From positions 3,410,001 through 3,474,000 of the forward strand of contig NZ_CP170633.1 in the NCBI RefSeq assembly GCF_042932805.1: DNA of 64,000 nt, written 5' to 3'. The notes below the pieces were generated by a model. That model saw nothing but the letters and a program-made list of their open reading frames with translations. It ran no database searches and was not told the DNA's origin. The stretch comes from Ascidiaceihabitans sp029251465. GTDB taxonomy: Bacteria; Pseudomonadota; Alphaproteobacteria; Rhodobacterales; Rhodobacteraceae. The position numbers and the translations under genes are program-made. This document shows positions 44,522 through 52,627 of the stretch, piece by piece; position 1 is the first letter of the stretch; each line of letters starts with the position of its first letter.

Positions 44522-45259
44522 TCAGGCGGTTTCATGCGTGAATTTTCGCACCCATTCCAAATTTATGGCATCCGCCAGTTGCGCTGTCGGAGGATCAAGA
44601 TTTTGGACTTGATTTACATCCAATCCGAGATGGTCAAAAATCTGATGTATCATGTCTGCCGGGGCAGCGGCCAGGGTTTCATAGTCAATGTTAAATGGGG
44701 TGATGTTTTCAGTTTCAAACCAATCGCGCCACGCATGATCGAATGCCGTCAATTCAGCCATTTCCCGTGAAATCGCGGCACGATCGTAGTGCAATTCCTG
44801 TGATGGCTTTAAGCGTTCCAATTCTGATCCATCGGCGTTTCGATGCCACAAACCGCTTTGCGCAGCGCGCACTAACGACACCGCTTGTGCGATCTTGTCC
44901 TGTCTCGTCAAATGGATGAAAGCGGTGGTTCCGAATGCTTTTTCAATACGGCCCACGCCCGAGGATGGCTCTGGATGCAGCGCCGTCAGTTGCGTCATCC
45001 AGAAATCAAAACTGTGACGCTGCAAACGCAAACCGAAGATGTCCGAGTTTCCGGAACCGACGTGGCGCGCTTGATCAAAAATGCGCTTGAGATTGCAGTT
45101 CGCAGCAAGGTGAAGACCGTCCCGCCAATCGGCCAGAGAGGGGCGGTGAAAGTAACTTTGAGGGTCACCGGCACATCCGGTTTTACGCAAAAGTCCGCAC
45201 AAAAGCGTACTGCCGCTGCGTGGTGTCGTACACAAAATGTAACTGTCGAAAAATGTCAT
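44522..45259 (-). CDS. Stf0-like sulfotransferase
   Basis: 245 residues from the ATG at 45259; an ATG at 45289 gives ten extra residues. The PAPS-binding 5'-phosphosulfate loop is at the N-terminus, YILCTTPRSGSTLLCGLL (Thr-Pro-Arg-Ser-Gly-Ser-Thr), and IHLTRQDKIAQAVSLVRAAQ is the 3'-phosphate-binding motif. This matches the Stf0 family (trehalose 2-sulfotransferase of mycobacteria) and relatives in marine bacteria. The acceptor is unknown, possibly a sugar or lipid. No PAPS-synthesis genes are beside it. It follows serA by 36 bp on the same strand, possibly by read-through. Confidence 0.85.
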   Translation of the reverse strand: MTFFDSYILCTTPRSGSTLLCGLLRKTGCAGDPQSYFHRPSLADWRDGLHLAANCNLKRIFDQARHVGSGNSDIFGLRLQRHSFDFWMTQLTALHPEPSSGVGRIEKAFGTTAFIHLTRQDKIAQAVSLVRAAQSGLWHRNADGSELERLKPSQELHYDRAAISREMAELTAFDHAWRDWFETENITPFNIDYETLAAAPADMIHQIFDHLGLDVNQVQNLDPPTAQLADAINLEWVRKFTHETA

Positions 45260-45295
45260 GGGCACGTCAACACTAAGTGACGTGCCCAAAAATGG

Positions 45296-46891
45296 CTATA
45301 CCACGTCAAAGGCAAGCGGTTTAACTTGCGTGAACATACCCGTGGTTTCGAGCGCAACCGTAACTTCGGGTGCGATGGGGTGGTCGATATACAACAGCGC
45401 GATCGCCTCGCCGCCGACCGAATTGCGGCCCAAGGTAAAGTTGGCGATGTTGACGCCGTTTTTGCCCATCGTGTTGCCAAGCAAGCCAATGATGCCCGGC
45501 ACATCTTCGTTCGTGGTGTACAGCATGTTTGCACCAATTTCGGCGTCAATGTTGATGCCTTTGATCTGGATAAAGCGTGGCTTACCGTCGCTAAACACAG
45601 TGCCCGCGACTGAACGTTCGCGTTTGTCTGTGACCACTGTGACCTTGATATACCCGTCGAAAACGCCGGATTTATCTTGGTTCGTGGTGGACACCTGAAT
45701 GCCGCGTTCTTTGGCGATCACCGGCGCAGAAACCATGTTCACATCAGGGTTTGCGCGCTTCATGATTCCTGCAACCACGCCACAGTTCAACGCGGCCAGG
45801 TTCATTTCTGACACGACACCGTCGTACAAAATGTTGATCGCTTTGATCGGCTCGTCCGTCATTTGACCGATGAAAGACCCGAGGTGACCGGCCAGTGAAA
45901 CCCAGGGACCCATAACCTTGGCTTCTTCGGCAGTGACCGACGGCATGTTCAGCGCGTTTTCAACCGCACCTGTCAGCAAATAATTGGCCATCTGGTCCGC
46001 AACTTGCAGGGCCACGTTTTCTTGTGCTTCGGTGGTGGCAGCGCCCAAGTGCGGCGTGCACACTACGTTTGGCAAATTGAACAACGGGTTTTCGTTCGCT
46101 GGCTCTTTGGCAAAAACATCAAACGCAGCGCCCGCGACATGACCGGATTTAAGCGCGTCTGCCAATGCCTCTTCATCGACCAAACCACCACGGGCACAGT
46201 TGATGATACGCACGCCTTTTTTGGTTTTTGCGATGTTTTCACGGCTTAGGATGTTTGCTGTTTGATCCGTGAAAGGAACGTGCAGCGTGATGAAATCAGC
46301 GCGTTTCAGCAGGTCATCAAGTTCAACTTTTTCAACGCCCATTTTGTCGGCTTTTTCATCACCGAGAAACGGATCATAGGCGACGACTTTCATTTTTAAT
46401 CCGCGCGCACGGTCACACACGATGCCACCGATGTTGCCGGCACCAATAACGCCAAGGGTTTTACCAGTCAGTTCGACCCCCATGAATTTGGATTTTTCCC
46501 ATTTGCCGGCATGCGTGGATTCGGAGGCTTCTGGGATTTGGCGCGCAACCGAAAACATCATCGCGATGGCGTGTTCAGCCGTCGTGATCATGTTGCCGAA
46601 GGGCGTGTTCATCACGATGATACCCTTTTTGCTCGCGGCCTCTTTGTCGATGTTGTCGGTGCCAATGCCAGCGCGCCCGATAACCTTGAGGTTATCCGCG
46701 GCTGCGATGATTTTCTCGGTTACTTTGGTGGCAGAACGGATCGCAAGGCCGTCGTAATCGCCGATAATCGCGGCCAGTTTGTCTTTGTCCTTGCCAATGT
46801 CAGGCTGGAAATCCACGTCGATGCCACGGTCTTTGAAAATTTGAACCGCTGCTTCTGAGAGTTTGTCGGAGATGAGAACTTTAGGTGCCAT
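45296..46891 (-). CDS. serA: D-3-phosphoglycerate dehydrogenase
   Basis: 531 residues from the ATG at 46891 (MAPKVLISDKLSEAAVQIFK). This is the long type: a substrate/NAD domain with LGVIGAGNIGGIVCDRARGL (about residues 145-164) and the catalytic motif ARGGLVDEEALADALKSGH and TPHLGAATTEAQENVA, then an intervening domain (about 320-450) and a C-terminal ACT domain (LLYIDHPIAPEV and DVPGIIGLLGNTMGKNGVNI). It commits glycolytic carbon to serine. It follows serC by 58 bp with an intercistronic hairpin between, in one operon. Confidence 0.97.
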   Translation of the reverse strand: MAPKVLISDKLSEAAVQIFKDRGIDVDFQPDIGKDKDKLAAIIGDYDGLAIRSATKVTEKIIAAADNLKVIGRAGIGTDNIDKEAASKKGIIVMNTPFGNMITTAEHAIAMMFSVARQIPEASESTHAGKWEKSKFMGVELTGKTLGVIGAGNIGGIVCDRARGLKMKVVAYDPFLGDEKADKMGVEKVELDDLLKRADFITLHVPFTDQTANILSRENIAKTKKGVRIINCARGGLVDEEALADALKSGHVAGAAFDVFAKEPANENPLFNLPNVVCTPHLGAATTEAQENVALQVADQMANYLLTGAVENALNMPSVTAEEAKVMGPWVSLAGHLGSFIGQMTDEPIKAINILYDGVVSEMNLAALNCGVVAGIMKRANPDVNMVSAPVIAKERGIQVSTTNQDKSGVFDGYIKVTVVTDKRERSVAGTVFSDGKPRFIQIKGINIDAEIGANMLYTTNEDVPGIIGLLGNTMGKNGVNIANFTLGRNSVGGEAIALLYIDHPIAPEVTVALETTGMFTQVKPLAFDVV

Positions 46892-46915
46892 GAGGATGGT
46901 CCTTTGAATAGGGGT

Positions 46916-46934
46916 GGTGTGCCGCAGGCACACC
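46916..46934 (-). other. Perfect hairpin between serC and serA
   Basis: GGTGTGCC and GGCACACC form eight base pairs around a three-base loop in the 58-bp gap between serC and serA. There is no T tract after it, so it is more likely an RNA-processing or stability element than a terminator. Confidence 0.5.
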
Positions 46935-46949
46935 TCACAGGTATGTAAA

Positions 46950-48089
46950 TTACGCGTTGATCTCGGATTCGAACGCCCATGACAGCCAGGGCAACATGGC
47001 TTGGATGTCAGAGGTTTCGACCGTTCCACCGCACCAAATGCGCAGCCCCGCTGGCGCGTCACGATAGGCACCAACATCGAGCGCCACGTCTTCATCAGCC
47101 AGTCGTTTGGCGATCGCTTTGGCGAACGCGGCCCCGTCTTTGATCCGGTCATCGGTGAACTTCAGACACACAGATGTGTTGGAGCGTGTCGCGGGATCAA
47201 TCGCTAGGAAATCGATCCAGTCGTTGTCATTAACAAACTGCGTGATGGCTGCCGTGTTTGCGTCTGCACGTCCGATAAGACCCTTGAGACCACCTATAGA
47301 ACGGGCCCAATCAAGCGCGAAAAGATAGTCTTCGACCGCAAGCATTGAAGGTGTATTGATCGTCTCGCCTTTGAACACGCCGTCGATCAGCTTGCCGCCT
47401 TTGGTCAGGCGGAAAATCTTTGGCAACGGCCATGGCGGCGTGTAATTTTCCAGCCGCTCAACAGCGCGAGGGGACAGAATGAGCATGCCGTGCGCCGCTT
47501 CGCCGCCCAGCACTTTTTGCCAGCTGAACGTGGTCACGTCCAGTTTGTCCCAAGGCAGATCCATCGCGAATGCTGCGGATGTGGCATCGCACAACGTCAG
47601 CCCGGCGCGGTCGCCAGGAATTGCGTCACCGTTTGCCATGCGCACGCCGGACGTCGTGCCGTTCCATGTGAAACACACGTCATTGTCGTAATTCAGGGCC
47701 GTCATATCCACGATCTCGCCGTACTCAGCGGTGTGGACGGAATGTTCGATTTTCAGCTGCTTGGCCACATCCGTGACCCAGCCTGCACCAAAGGATTCCC
47801 ACGCGACCATTTGCGCCGGGCGCTCACCCAACATCGACCACATCGCCATCTCGAACGCACCGGTGTCAGACGCGGGGACGATGCCGATTTTGTAATCTGC
47901 GGGGATGCCGAGGATCTCGCGTGTTTCTTCGATGGCGGCCAACAGTTTGGCTTTGCCAACGGCAGCACGATGCGAGCGACCAAGCGGTGCATCCGCAAGT
48001 TTTGCCAAATCATGGGTGGGGGGTTTGGCACATGGGCCAGAGGAAAAACGCGGATTAGCCGGCCGCGTTGCCGGTTGTTGTATAGCCAT
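46950..48089 (-). CDS. serC: Phosphoserine aminotransferase
   Basis: 379 residues from the ATG at 48089 (MAIQQPATRPANPRFSSGPC), which has AAGG upstream; codons further back fall inside the leader. PLP lysine is in VTTFSWQKVLGGEAAHGMLI. This is the alphaproteobacterial type II SerC, longer at the N-terminus than the E. coli enzyme. It converts 3-phosphohydroxypyruvate to phosphoserine with glutamate. It precedes serA on the same strand, and a leader RNA precedes it. Confidence 0.96.
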   Translation of the reverse strand: MAIQQPATRPANPRFSSGPCAKPPTHDLAKLADAPLGRSHRAAVGKAKLLAAIEETREILGIPADYKIGIVPASDTGAFEMAMWSMLGERPAQMVAWESFGAGWVTDVAKQLKIEHSVHTAEYGEIVDMTALNYDNDVCFTWNGTTSGVRMANGDAIPGDRAGLTLCDATSAAFAMDLPWDKLDVTTFSWQKVLGGEAAHGMLILSPRAVERLENYTPPWPLPKIFRLTKGGKLIDGVFKGETINTPSMLAVEDYLFALDWARSIGGLKGLIGRADANTAAITQFVNDNDWIDFLAIDPATRSNTSVCLKFTDDRIKDGAAFAKAIAKRLADEDVALDVGAYRDAPAGLRIWCGGTVETSDIQAMLPWLSWAFESEINA

Positions 48090-48091
48090 TG

Positions 48092-48152
48092 CTGCTACCC
48101 TTACAGATAATTGCCTCTCGTTGGGGAGAGGTGTCCCACGGGCAGAGGTAGG
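48092..48152 (-). ncRNA. serC leader RNA
   Basis: Read on the minus strand, the 60 bases before the serC start contain CCTACC (48147-48152) pairing with GGTAG (48095-48099), directly over the SD AAGGGTAG, and enclosing a CCTCTC/GAGAGG hairpin (48114-48131). This layout matches the serC leader motif known upstream of serC in alphaproteobacteria. Long-range pairing would hide the ribosome site. The match is by recalled pattern, not an alignment. Confidence 0.6.
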
Positions 48153-48336
48153 GGGATGCGGCATGGCATGCAACCTAAAATCAGGTCAAATGCGACGGAT
48201 CGTGAAATTTGTGCGACGCATTTTGACGCCAATCGGAAACTTGCAGGCATCGAACCCGACCTGTTGGCCCTGGGCAAAGACTGGTAAATCAGCGGATGGT
48301 ACGCTAAATCCCGCGCACCCAATCTGAGGATTTCTG

Positions 48337-49215
48337 ATGTTCACTGCCACGTTTCTCGCCTCTCCGGATCGCCGTAATCTTGAACCAGCTTTGGTGCATT
48401 CATTGCGCAATGCTTGGGGTGGTGGCGACGTGATCTGGTTGGCCCCAGATGAGGCTGCTGAATTTTCGCTGACTGCCGAACCCGCGAACTTTTGGGAGGT
48501 CTGGGAGACCGCGCAAAGCATGGGCGTTGATCTGATGTTACAGCCCACAATCGGGCGCCGCAAAAAGATGCTGTTGGCGGATATGGATAGCACGATGATC
48601 CAACAGGAATGCATTGATGAATTGGCGGACGAGGCAGGCGTTGGTGCACGTGTCAAAGACATTACCGCGCGTGCGATGAACGGCGAATTGGATTTCGACG
48701 CAGCCCTGCGCGAGCGTGTTGGTTTGCTAAAAGGACTACCCGTTTCGATCATCGACAAGGTGCTGTCTGAACGGATCACGTTGATGCCCGGCGGTCCAGA
48801 ATTGCTTGGCACGATGAAGGCAAACGGGGGCTACGCGGCCTTGGTATCAGGTGGTTTCACGGCCTTTACCGGGGCTGTCGCCAACCAATTGGGGTTTGAC
48901 GAAAACCGCGCCAATACACTGATCGCGAAAGACGGCGTTTTAACGGGCGAAGTGGGCGTCCCGATCCTTGGGAAACAAGCCAAGGTCGATGCGCTGAACG
49001 AAATCACCAAACGCATTGGCTGGACGCCTGACGACGTGATGGCCGTGGGCGACGGCGCGAACGATTTGGGCATGCTGCACAAGGCCGGCGTCGGTGTCGC
49101 GTTGCACGCAAAACCGGTCGTCGCAGCAGAAGTCAGCACGCGGATCAACTTTGGTGATCTAACGGCGCTTTTGTATTTGCAGGGCTACGGCCGAGACGAC
49201 TTTGTCGTTGCCTGA
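48337..49215 (+). CDS. serB: Phosphoserine phosphatase
   Basis: 292 residues. HAD motifs: LLADMDSTMIQQECIDELAD with nucleophile Asp and DxDST (about 80-99), PGGPELLGTMKANGGYAALVSGGF with the Ser/Thr motif, and VGDGANDLGMLHKAGVGVAL with the metal-binding Asp pair (about 236-255). An N-terminal stretch of about 75 residues precedes the catalytic domain. It removes phosphate from phosphoserine, completing serine synthesis. It is divergent from serC across about 250 bp, an arrangement that suggests shared control. Confidence 0.96.
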   Translation: MFTATFLASPDRRNLEPALVHSLRNAWGGGDVIWLAPDEAAEFSLTAEPANFWEVWETAQSMGVDLMLQPTIGRRKKMLLADMDSTMIQQECIDELADEAGVGARVKDITARAMNGELDFDAALRERVGLLKGLPVSIIDKVLSERITLMPGGPELLGTMKANGGYAALVSGGFTAFTGAVANQLGFDENRANTLIAKDGVLTGEVGVPILGKQAKVDALNEITKRIGWTPDDVMAVGDGANDLGMLHKAGVGVALHAKPVVAAEVSTRINFGDLTALLYLQGYGRDDFVVA

Positions 49216-49291
49216 CATTTTGCCCAAGTGAACGGATGCGCTTGATCTGTGCTAAACTGGTGTGCGACTCAAATTTCCCAAGGAGAGAAAC

Positions 49292-49609
49292 ATGCCGAAT
49301 TATTTGTTAGCCTACCACGGCGGCACTGCCCCGCAGTCCCCCGAAGAAGGTGCCAAGGCGATGGCCGCGTGGAACGCTTGGTTTGGATCAATCGGTGTCA
49401 ATGTCGTCGATGGCGGCAATCCGGTTGGCGCGTCCTCGACCGTCAGCGGCGATGGCGTCACTGACAATGGCGGGGCAAATCCGGTCTCTGGCTATTCCAT
49501 CATCAGCGCTGACGACATGGCTGGCGTGATTGAAATTTCCCAAGCCTGCCCGATTGTTACCGCACACGGCGGCAGCGTTGAAGTCGCGGAAATCATGCCG
49601 ATTGGCTAG
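49292..49609 (+). CDS. YCII-related domain protein
   Basis: 105 residues from the ATG at 49292, after AAGGAGAGAAAC. The sequence YLLAYHGGTAPQSPEEGAKA with AWNAWFGSIG and a C-terminal VEVAEIMPIG fits the YCII-like small-protein family (DGPF type). Members act as small dimeric enzymes or sigma-factor-linked accessory proteins, mostly uncharacterised. It lies 76 bp after serB and is convergent with the asparaginase gene, which it overlaps by four bases at the 3' end. Confidence 0.8.
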   Translation: MPNYLLAYHGGTAPQSPEEGAKAMAAWNAWFGSIGVNVVDGGNPVGASSTVSGDGVTDNGGANPVSGYSIISADDMAGVIEISQACPIVTAHGGSVEVAEIMPIG

Positions 49610-50586
49610 ATCAGCGTGGGTGCTGCCCGCAGTGTCCCTGTCTTTGTTCCGACCCAATTTCGGATCGGCGCGTTCAGGTATTTCATCGTCTCTGGATGTT
49701 CTGCATCCAGCACCCCCAGCTTGACCAAAATCGCGGCGATCGCGCATTCGCTGGCGCGGGTGCTGCCGTCCGAAATCTTGAGCGCAACGCCCATTTTCTT
49801 TTCCGGAATGATGGCGACGAAGAACGCCTCGGCTCCGGTTTTAATCGCCACCTTGCCGCCCATCGCGCGCATCAGATTGGTGCAAGCCCGCCCTTCGCCC
49901 GCGACCAGTTCGGGGTGCAACATCATAGCGGATCGCAGGCGTTCTTCGGCGCTGCCATCGGGGGCCGACGCGAAATGTGCCATTGCGCGCGCCATGCCAG
50001 ACAGGGTCGTGGCGTAGTTCGGCGCACTGCATCCGTCGATACCAAAACCCGGCGATGTGACGCCGGTTAGACGCTCGTAAACCTCGAGTGCTGCGGTCTG
50101 AACCGGATGATCAGGTTCGATGTATTCAGGACCAGCGCCAAGATGTTTGGCCAGCGTCAGGAAACCGGTGTGTTTGCCAGAGCAATTGTTGTGAATTTGG
50201 CACGGTGATTGGTCGGATTTGATCAAAGCGTCACGCGCCGGCACATCGTTCGGTGTTTGCGGCCCACAGCGAAATGCGCTGTCGTCTAACCCGAGATGAT
50301 CAAGCCATTTGCCCACGCGGTCGGTGTGGATCGCAGCGCCCTGATGGGACGCACAGGCCAGCGCCAGATGCTCTGTCGTCAACCCGAATGCATCCGCCGC
50401 GCCCGAGGCAATCAAAGGCACCCCTTGGATCATCTTTGACGACGATCTGGGCAGCACAACTGCATCGGGATCGCCCCACGCCTGCACGATTTGGCCGCTG
50501 TCATCGCAGATCACTGCATGGCCTGAATGGACACTTTCAAGGAAAGGACCACGCCAAATTTCGGCCATCGGGGCTGGATTCGTCAT
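49606..50586 (-). CDS. Asparaginase (thermolabile type, PF06089 family)
   Basis: 326 residues from the ATG at 50586; an ATG at 50619 gives a non-family leader. Characteristic stretches are GPFLESVHSGHAVICDDSGQ at the N-terminus, KMIQGVPLIASGAADAFGLT, HNNCSGKHTGFLTLAKHLGA and TSPGFGIDGCSAPNYATTLS. This is the Rhizobium-type asparaginase family (AnsA-like) rather than bacterial type I or II. It hydrolyses asparagine to aspartate and ammonia. No transporter or regulator is beside it. Confidence 0.85.
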   Translation of the reverse strand: MTNPAPMAEIWRGPFLESVHSGHAVICDDSGQIVQAWGDPDAVVLPRSSSKMIQGVPLIASGAADAFGLTTEHLALACASHQGAAIHTDRVGKWLDHLGLDDSAFRCGPQTPNDVPARDALIKSDQSPCQIHNNCSGKHTGFLTLAKHLGAGPEYIEPDHPVQTAALEVYERLTGVTSPGFGIDGCSAPNYATTLSGMARAMAHFASAPDGSAEERLRSAMMLHPELVAGEGRACTNLMRAMGGKVAIKTGAEAFFVAIIPEKKMGVALKISDGSTRASECAIAAILVKLGVLDAEHPETMKYLNAPIRNWVGTKTGTLRAAPTLI

Positions 50587-50762
50587 ATTCACACTCTTTT
50601 GTTGGCAAAAAAGCGCCAATCAGGCTTTCGCAACTCGCCCATTTCGCGCTAATGTGCCACTTGTCGAGAAGAATGTGTGCGCTGGCAAGTGCGAGGTCGA
50701 AAAAAGAACCCGCCAAAGCGCATGAACGAGTTGAGGTTAAGGACAGTCTGGAGGCTGGACAC

Positions 50763-51293
50763 ATGGGATTTAAAACGATTTTTACCGGAACGCTGGGGGC
50801 TGCAGCCCTGTTTGCATCCGGTGCATTGGCGCAGGATCAAAGCACGAACCGCGTCGCGCAAAAAACCAAATGGAGCGTGTTTGTAGAAAGCAATCCGACC
50901 GAGTGCTGGAGCGTTTCCGCACCCGAAGAGACTGTGAATTCGAAAAATGGGCAAGTTGTTGCCGTAACACGCAGCCAAATCTTGCTGATGGTGTTTTATC
51001 GCCCCTCCGAGGGTGCCAAAGGCCAAGTCGCGTTTACCGGTGGCTACACCTTTGCGTCCGGCAGCACAGTTAACGTGAACATTTCGGGCAACGAGTTTGA
51101 GATGTTTACCGACGGCGAATGGGCCTGGCCTGCAAGTGCCGCGGATGACACCAAAATGGTGACGGCGATGAAGCGTGGCGCGTCGGCTGTCGTGACCGCT
51201 GTGTCCGGTCGTGGCACCAAAACCAAAGACACGTTTTCACTGCTTGGCTTTACGGCTGCGGTTGAAGATGCGGAAAAACGCTGCGGCGGTTAA
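50763..51293 (+). CDS. Invasion-associated locus B (IalB) family protein
   Basis: 176 residues from the ATG at 50763; a longer open frame runs back to 50253 but is opposite the asparaginase gene and has a poor start. A signal peptide (FKTIFTGTLGAAALFASGAL, ending ALA-Q) precedes a domain with WSVFVESNPTECWSVSAP and a C-terminal DAEKRCGG, giving the paired cysteines usual for IalB-like periplasmic proteins. The Bartonella homologue contributes to erythrocyte invasion; in free-living marine bacteria the function is unknown. A terminator follows the stop. Confidence 0.85.
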   Translation: MGFKTIFTGTLGAAALFASGALAQDQSTNRVAQKTKWSVFVESNPTECWSVSAPEETVNSKNGQVVAVTRSQILLMVFYRPSEGAKGQVAFTGGYTFASGSTVNVNISGNEFEMFTDGEWAWPASAADDTKMVTAMKRGASAVVTAVSGRGTKTKDTFSLLGFTAAVEDAEKRCGG

Positions 51294-51320
51294 GCTGCCA
51301 AAGACAGTGTGAAACAGATG

Positions 51321-51351
51321 CAGCGCCCATTGCGGCGCTGTTTTGCGTTTT
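51321..51351 (+). terminator. Intrinsic terminator after the IalB-like gene
   Basis: CAGCGCC (51321-51327) pairs with GGCGCTG (51334-51340), seven base pairs, followed by TTTTGCGTTTT. It isolates rlmN from the preceding gene. Confidence 0.75.
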
Positions 51352-51419
51352 CGAATCCTTTTATTATGGCCCCTCTTGCATATATAGAGGCGCATCTTTG
51401 CCCCTGAGGGATATGTTTC

Positions 51420-52598
51420 ATGTCGACGCCGAACGCTCCGATCACCCAAGACCTAGTCACCATTCCGCGCAAATTGCCGGAGGGGCCGATCAATCTGGTG
51501 GGTTTGACCCGCGAGGCGATGCGCGATGTGCTGATCGAACACGGCACGCCTGAAAAACAGGCCAAGATGCGGGTCGGTCAGATTTGGCAATGGATCTACA
51601 ATTGGGGTGTGCGTGATTTTGACGAAATGACCAACCTGTCCAAAACCTTCCGCGCCGAGCTGGCAGAGAATTTTGTGATCGCGGTTCCTGAGGTCGTGAA
51701 CAAGCAAGTCAGCAAAGATGGCACGCGCAAATATCTGGTCCGCATCGCTGGTGGTCACGAGGTTGAAGTTGTCTACATCCCCGAGGCTGATCGCGGCACG
51801 TTGTGCATCTCATCCCAAGTTGGCTGCACGCTGACCTGTTCGTTTTGCCACACTGGCACCCAAAAACTGGTGCGCAATTTGACGGCCGGTGAAATCATCG
51901 GACAGGTGATGCTAGCACGTGATGATCTGGGCGAATGGCCCGAACACGGCACCCGCACCTACGAGGCTCGCATGCTGTCGAACATCGTTTTGATGGGCAT
52001 GGGCGAGCCGTTGTACAACTTTGAAAATGTGCGTGATGCGATGAAGATCGCAATGGACCAAGAAGGCATCCAGCTGTCGCGCCGTCGTATCACGCTGTCG
52101 ACCTCGGGCGTGGTGCCAGAAATTCACCGCACTGCGCAGGAAATCGGCTGCTTGCTGGCCGTGTCCTTCCATGCCACCACGGACGAGGTCCGCGACAAGC
52201 TGGTCCCGATCAACAAGCGCTGGAACATCGAGGCGCTGCTAGAGGCTTTGCGCGCCTACCCGAAGGTGTCAAATTCGGAACGGATCACGTTTGAATACGT
52301 GATGCTGGAGGGCATCAACGATTCTGTTGAGGACGCGCATCGCTTGGTGAAATTGCTTGAGGGCATTCCCGCCAAGGTCAACTTGATCCCGTTCAACGAA
52401 TGGCCAGGGGCGCCGTACACACGGTCATCCGGCAACCGTATTCACCGTTTTGCGGACATCATCCATGACGCGGGGTATTCCAGCCCGATCCGGACACCGC
52501 GCGGCGAAGATATTTTTGCCGCCTGTGGTCAGTTGAAATCCGCGACAGAACGCGAACGTAAGTCGCGCAAGCAAATCGAGGCGGACGCAGGGCTATAA
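51420..52598 (+). CDS. rlmN: 23S rRNA (adenine2503-C2)-methyltransferase RlmN
   Basis: 392 residues. The radical-SAM motif is Cys136, Cys140, Cys143 (VGCTLTCSFCHTGTQKL), and GMGEPLYNFENVRDAMKI is the SAM-binding Gly-Glu motif. RlmN-type substrate cysteine occurs in the C-terminal IFAACGQLKSAT. It methylates C2 of A2503 in 23S rRNA and A37 of some tRNAs. The start MSTPNAPITQDLVT is 121 bp after the upstream gene's stop. Confidence 0.97.
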   Translation: MSTPNAPITQDLVTIPRKLPEGPINLVGLTREAMRDVLIEHGTPEKQAKMRVGQIWQWIYNWGVRDFDEMTNLSKTFRAELAENFVIAVPEVVNKQVSKDGTRKYLVRIAGGHEVEVVYIPEADRGTLCISSQVGCTLTCSFCHTGTQKLVRNLTAGEIIGQVMLARDDLGEWPEHGTRTYEARMLSNIVLMGMGEPLYNFENVRDAMKIAMDQEGIQLSRRRITLSTSGVVPEIHRTAQEIGCLLAVSFHATTDEVRDKLVPINKRWNIEALLEALRAYPKVSNSERITFEYVMLEGINDSVEDAHRLVKLLEGIPAKVNLIPFNEWPGAPYTRSSGNRIHRFADIIHDAGYSSPIRTPRGEDIFAACGQLKSATERERKSRKQIEADAGL

Positions 52599-52627
52599 CC
52601 CGCGCATCCGCCTAGGATCTCGTGAAT

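Noticed and set aside
50253..50762. Longer N-terminus for the IalB-like protein
   Set aside because: This part lies opposite the asparaginase gene and precedes the clear signal peptide that starts at 50763.
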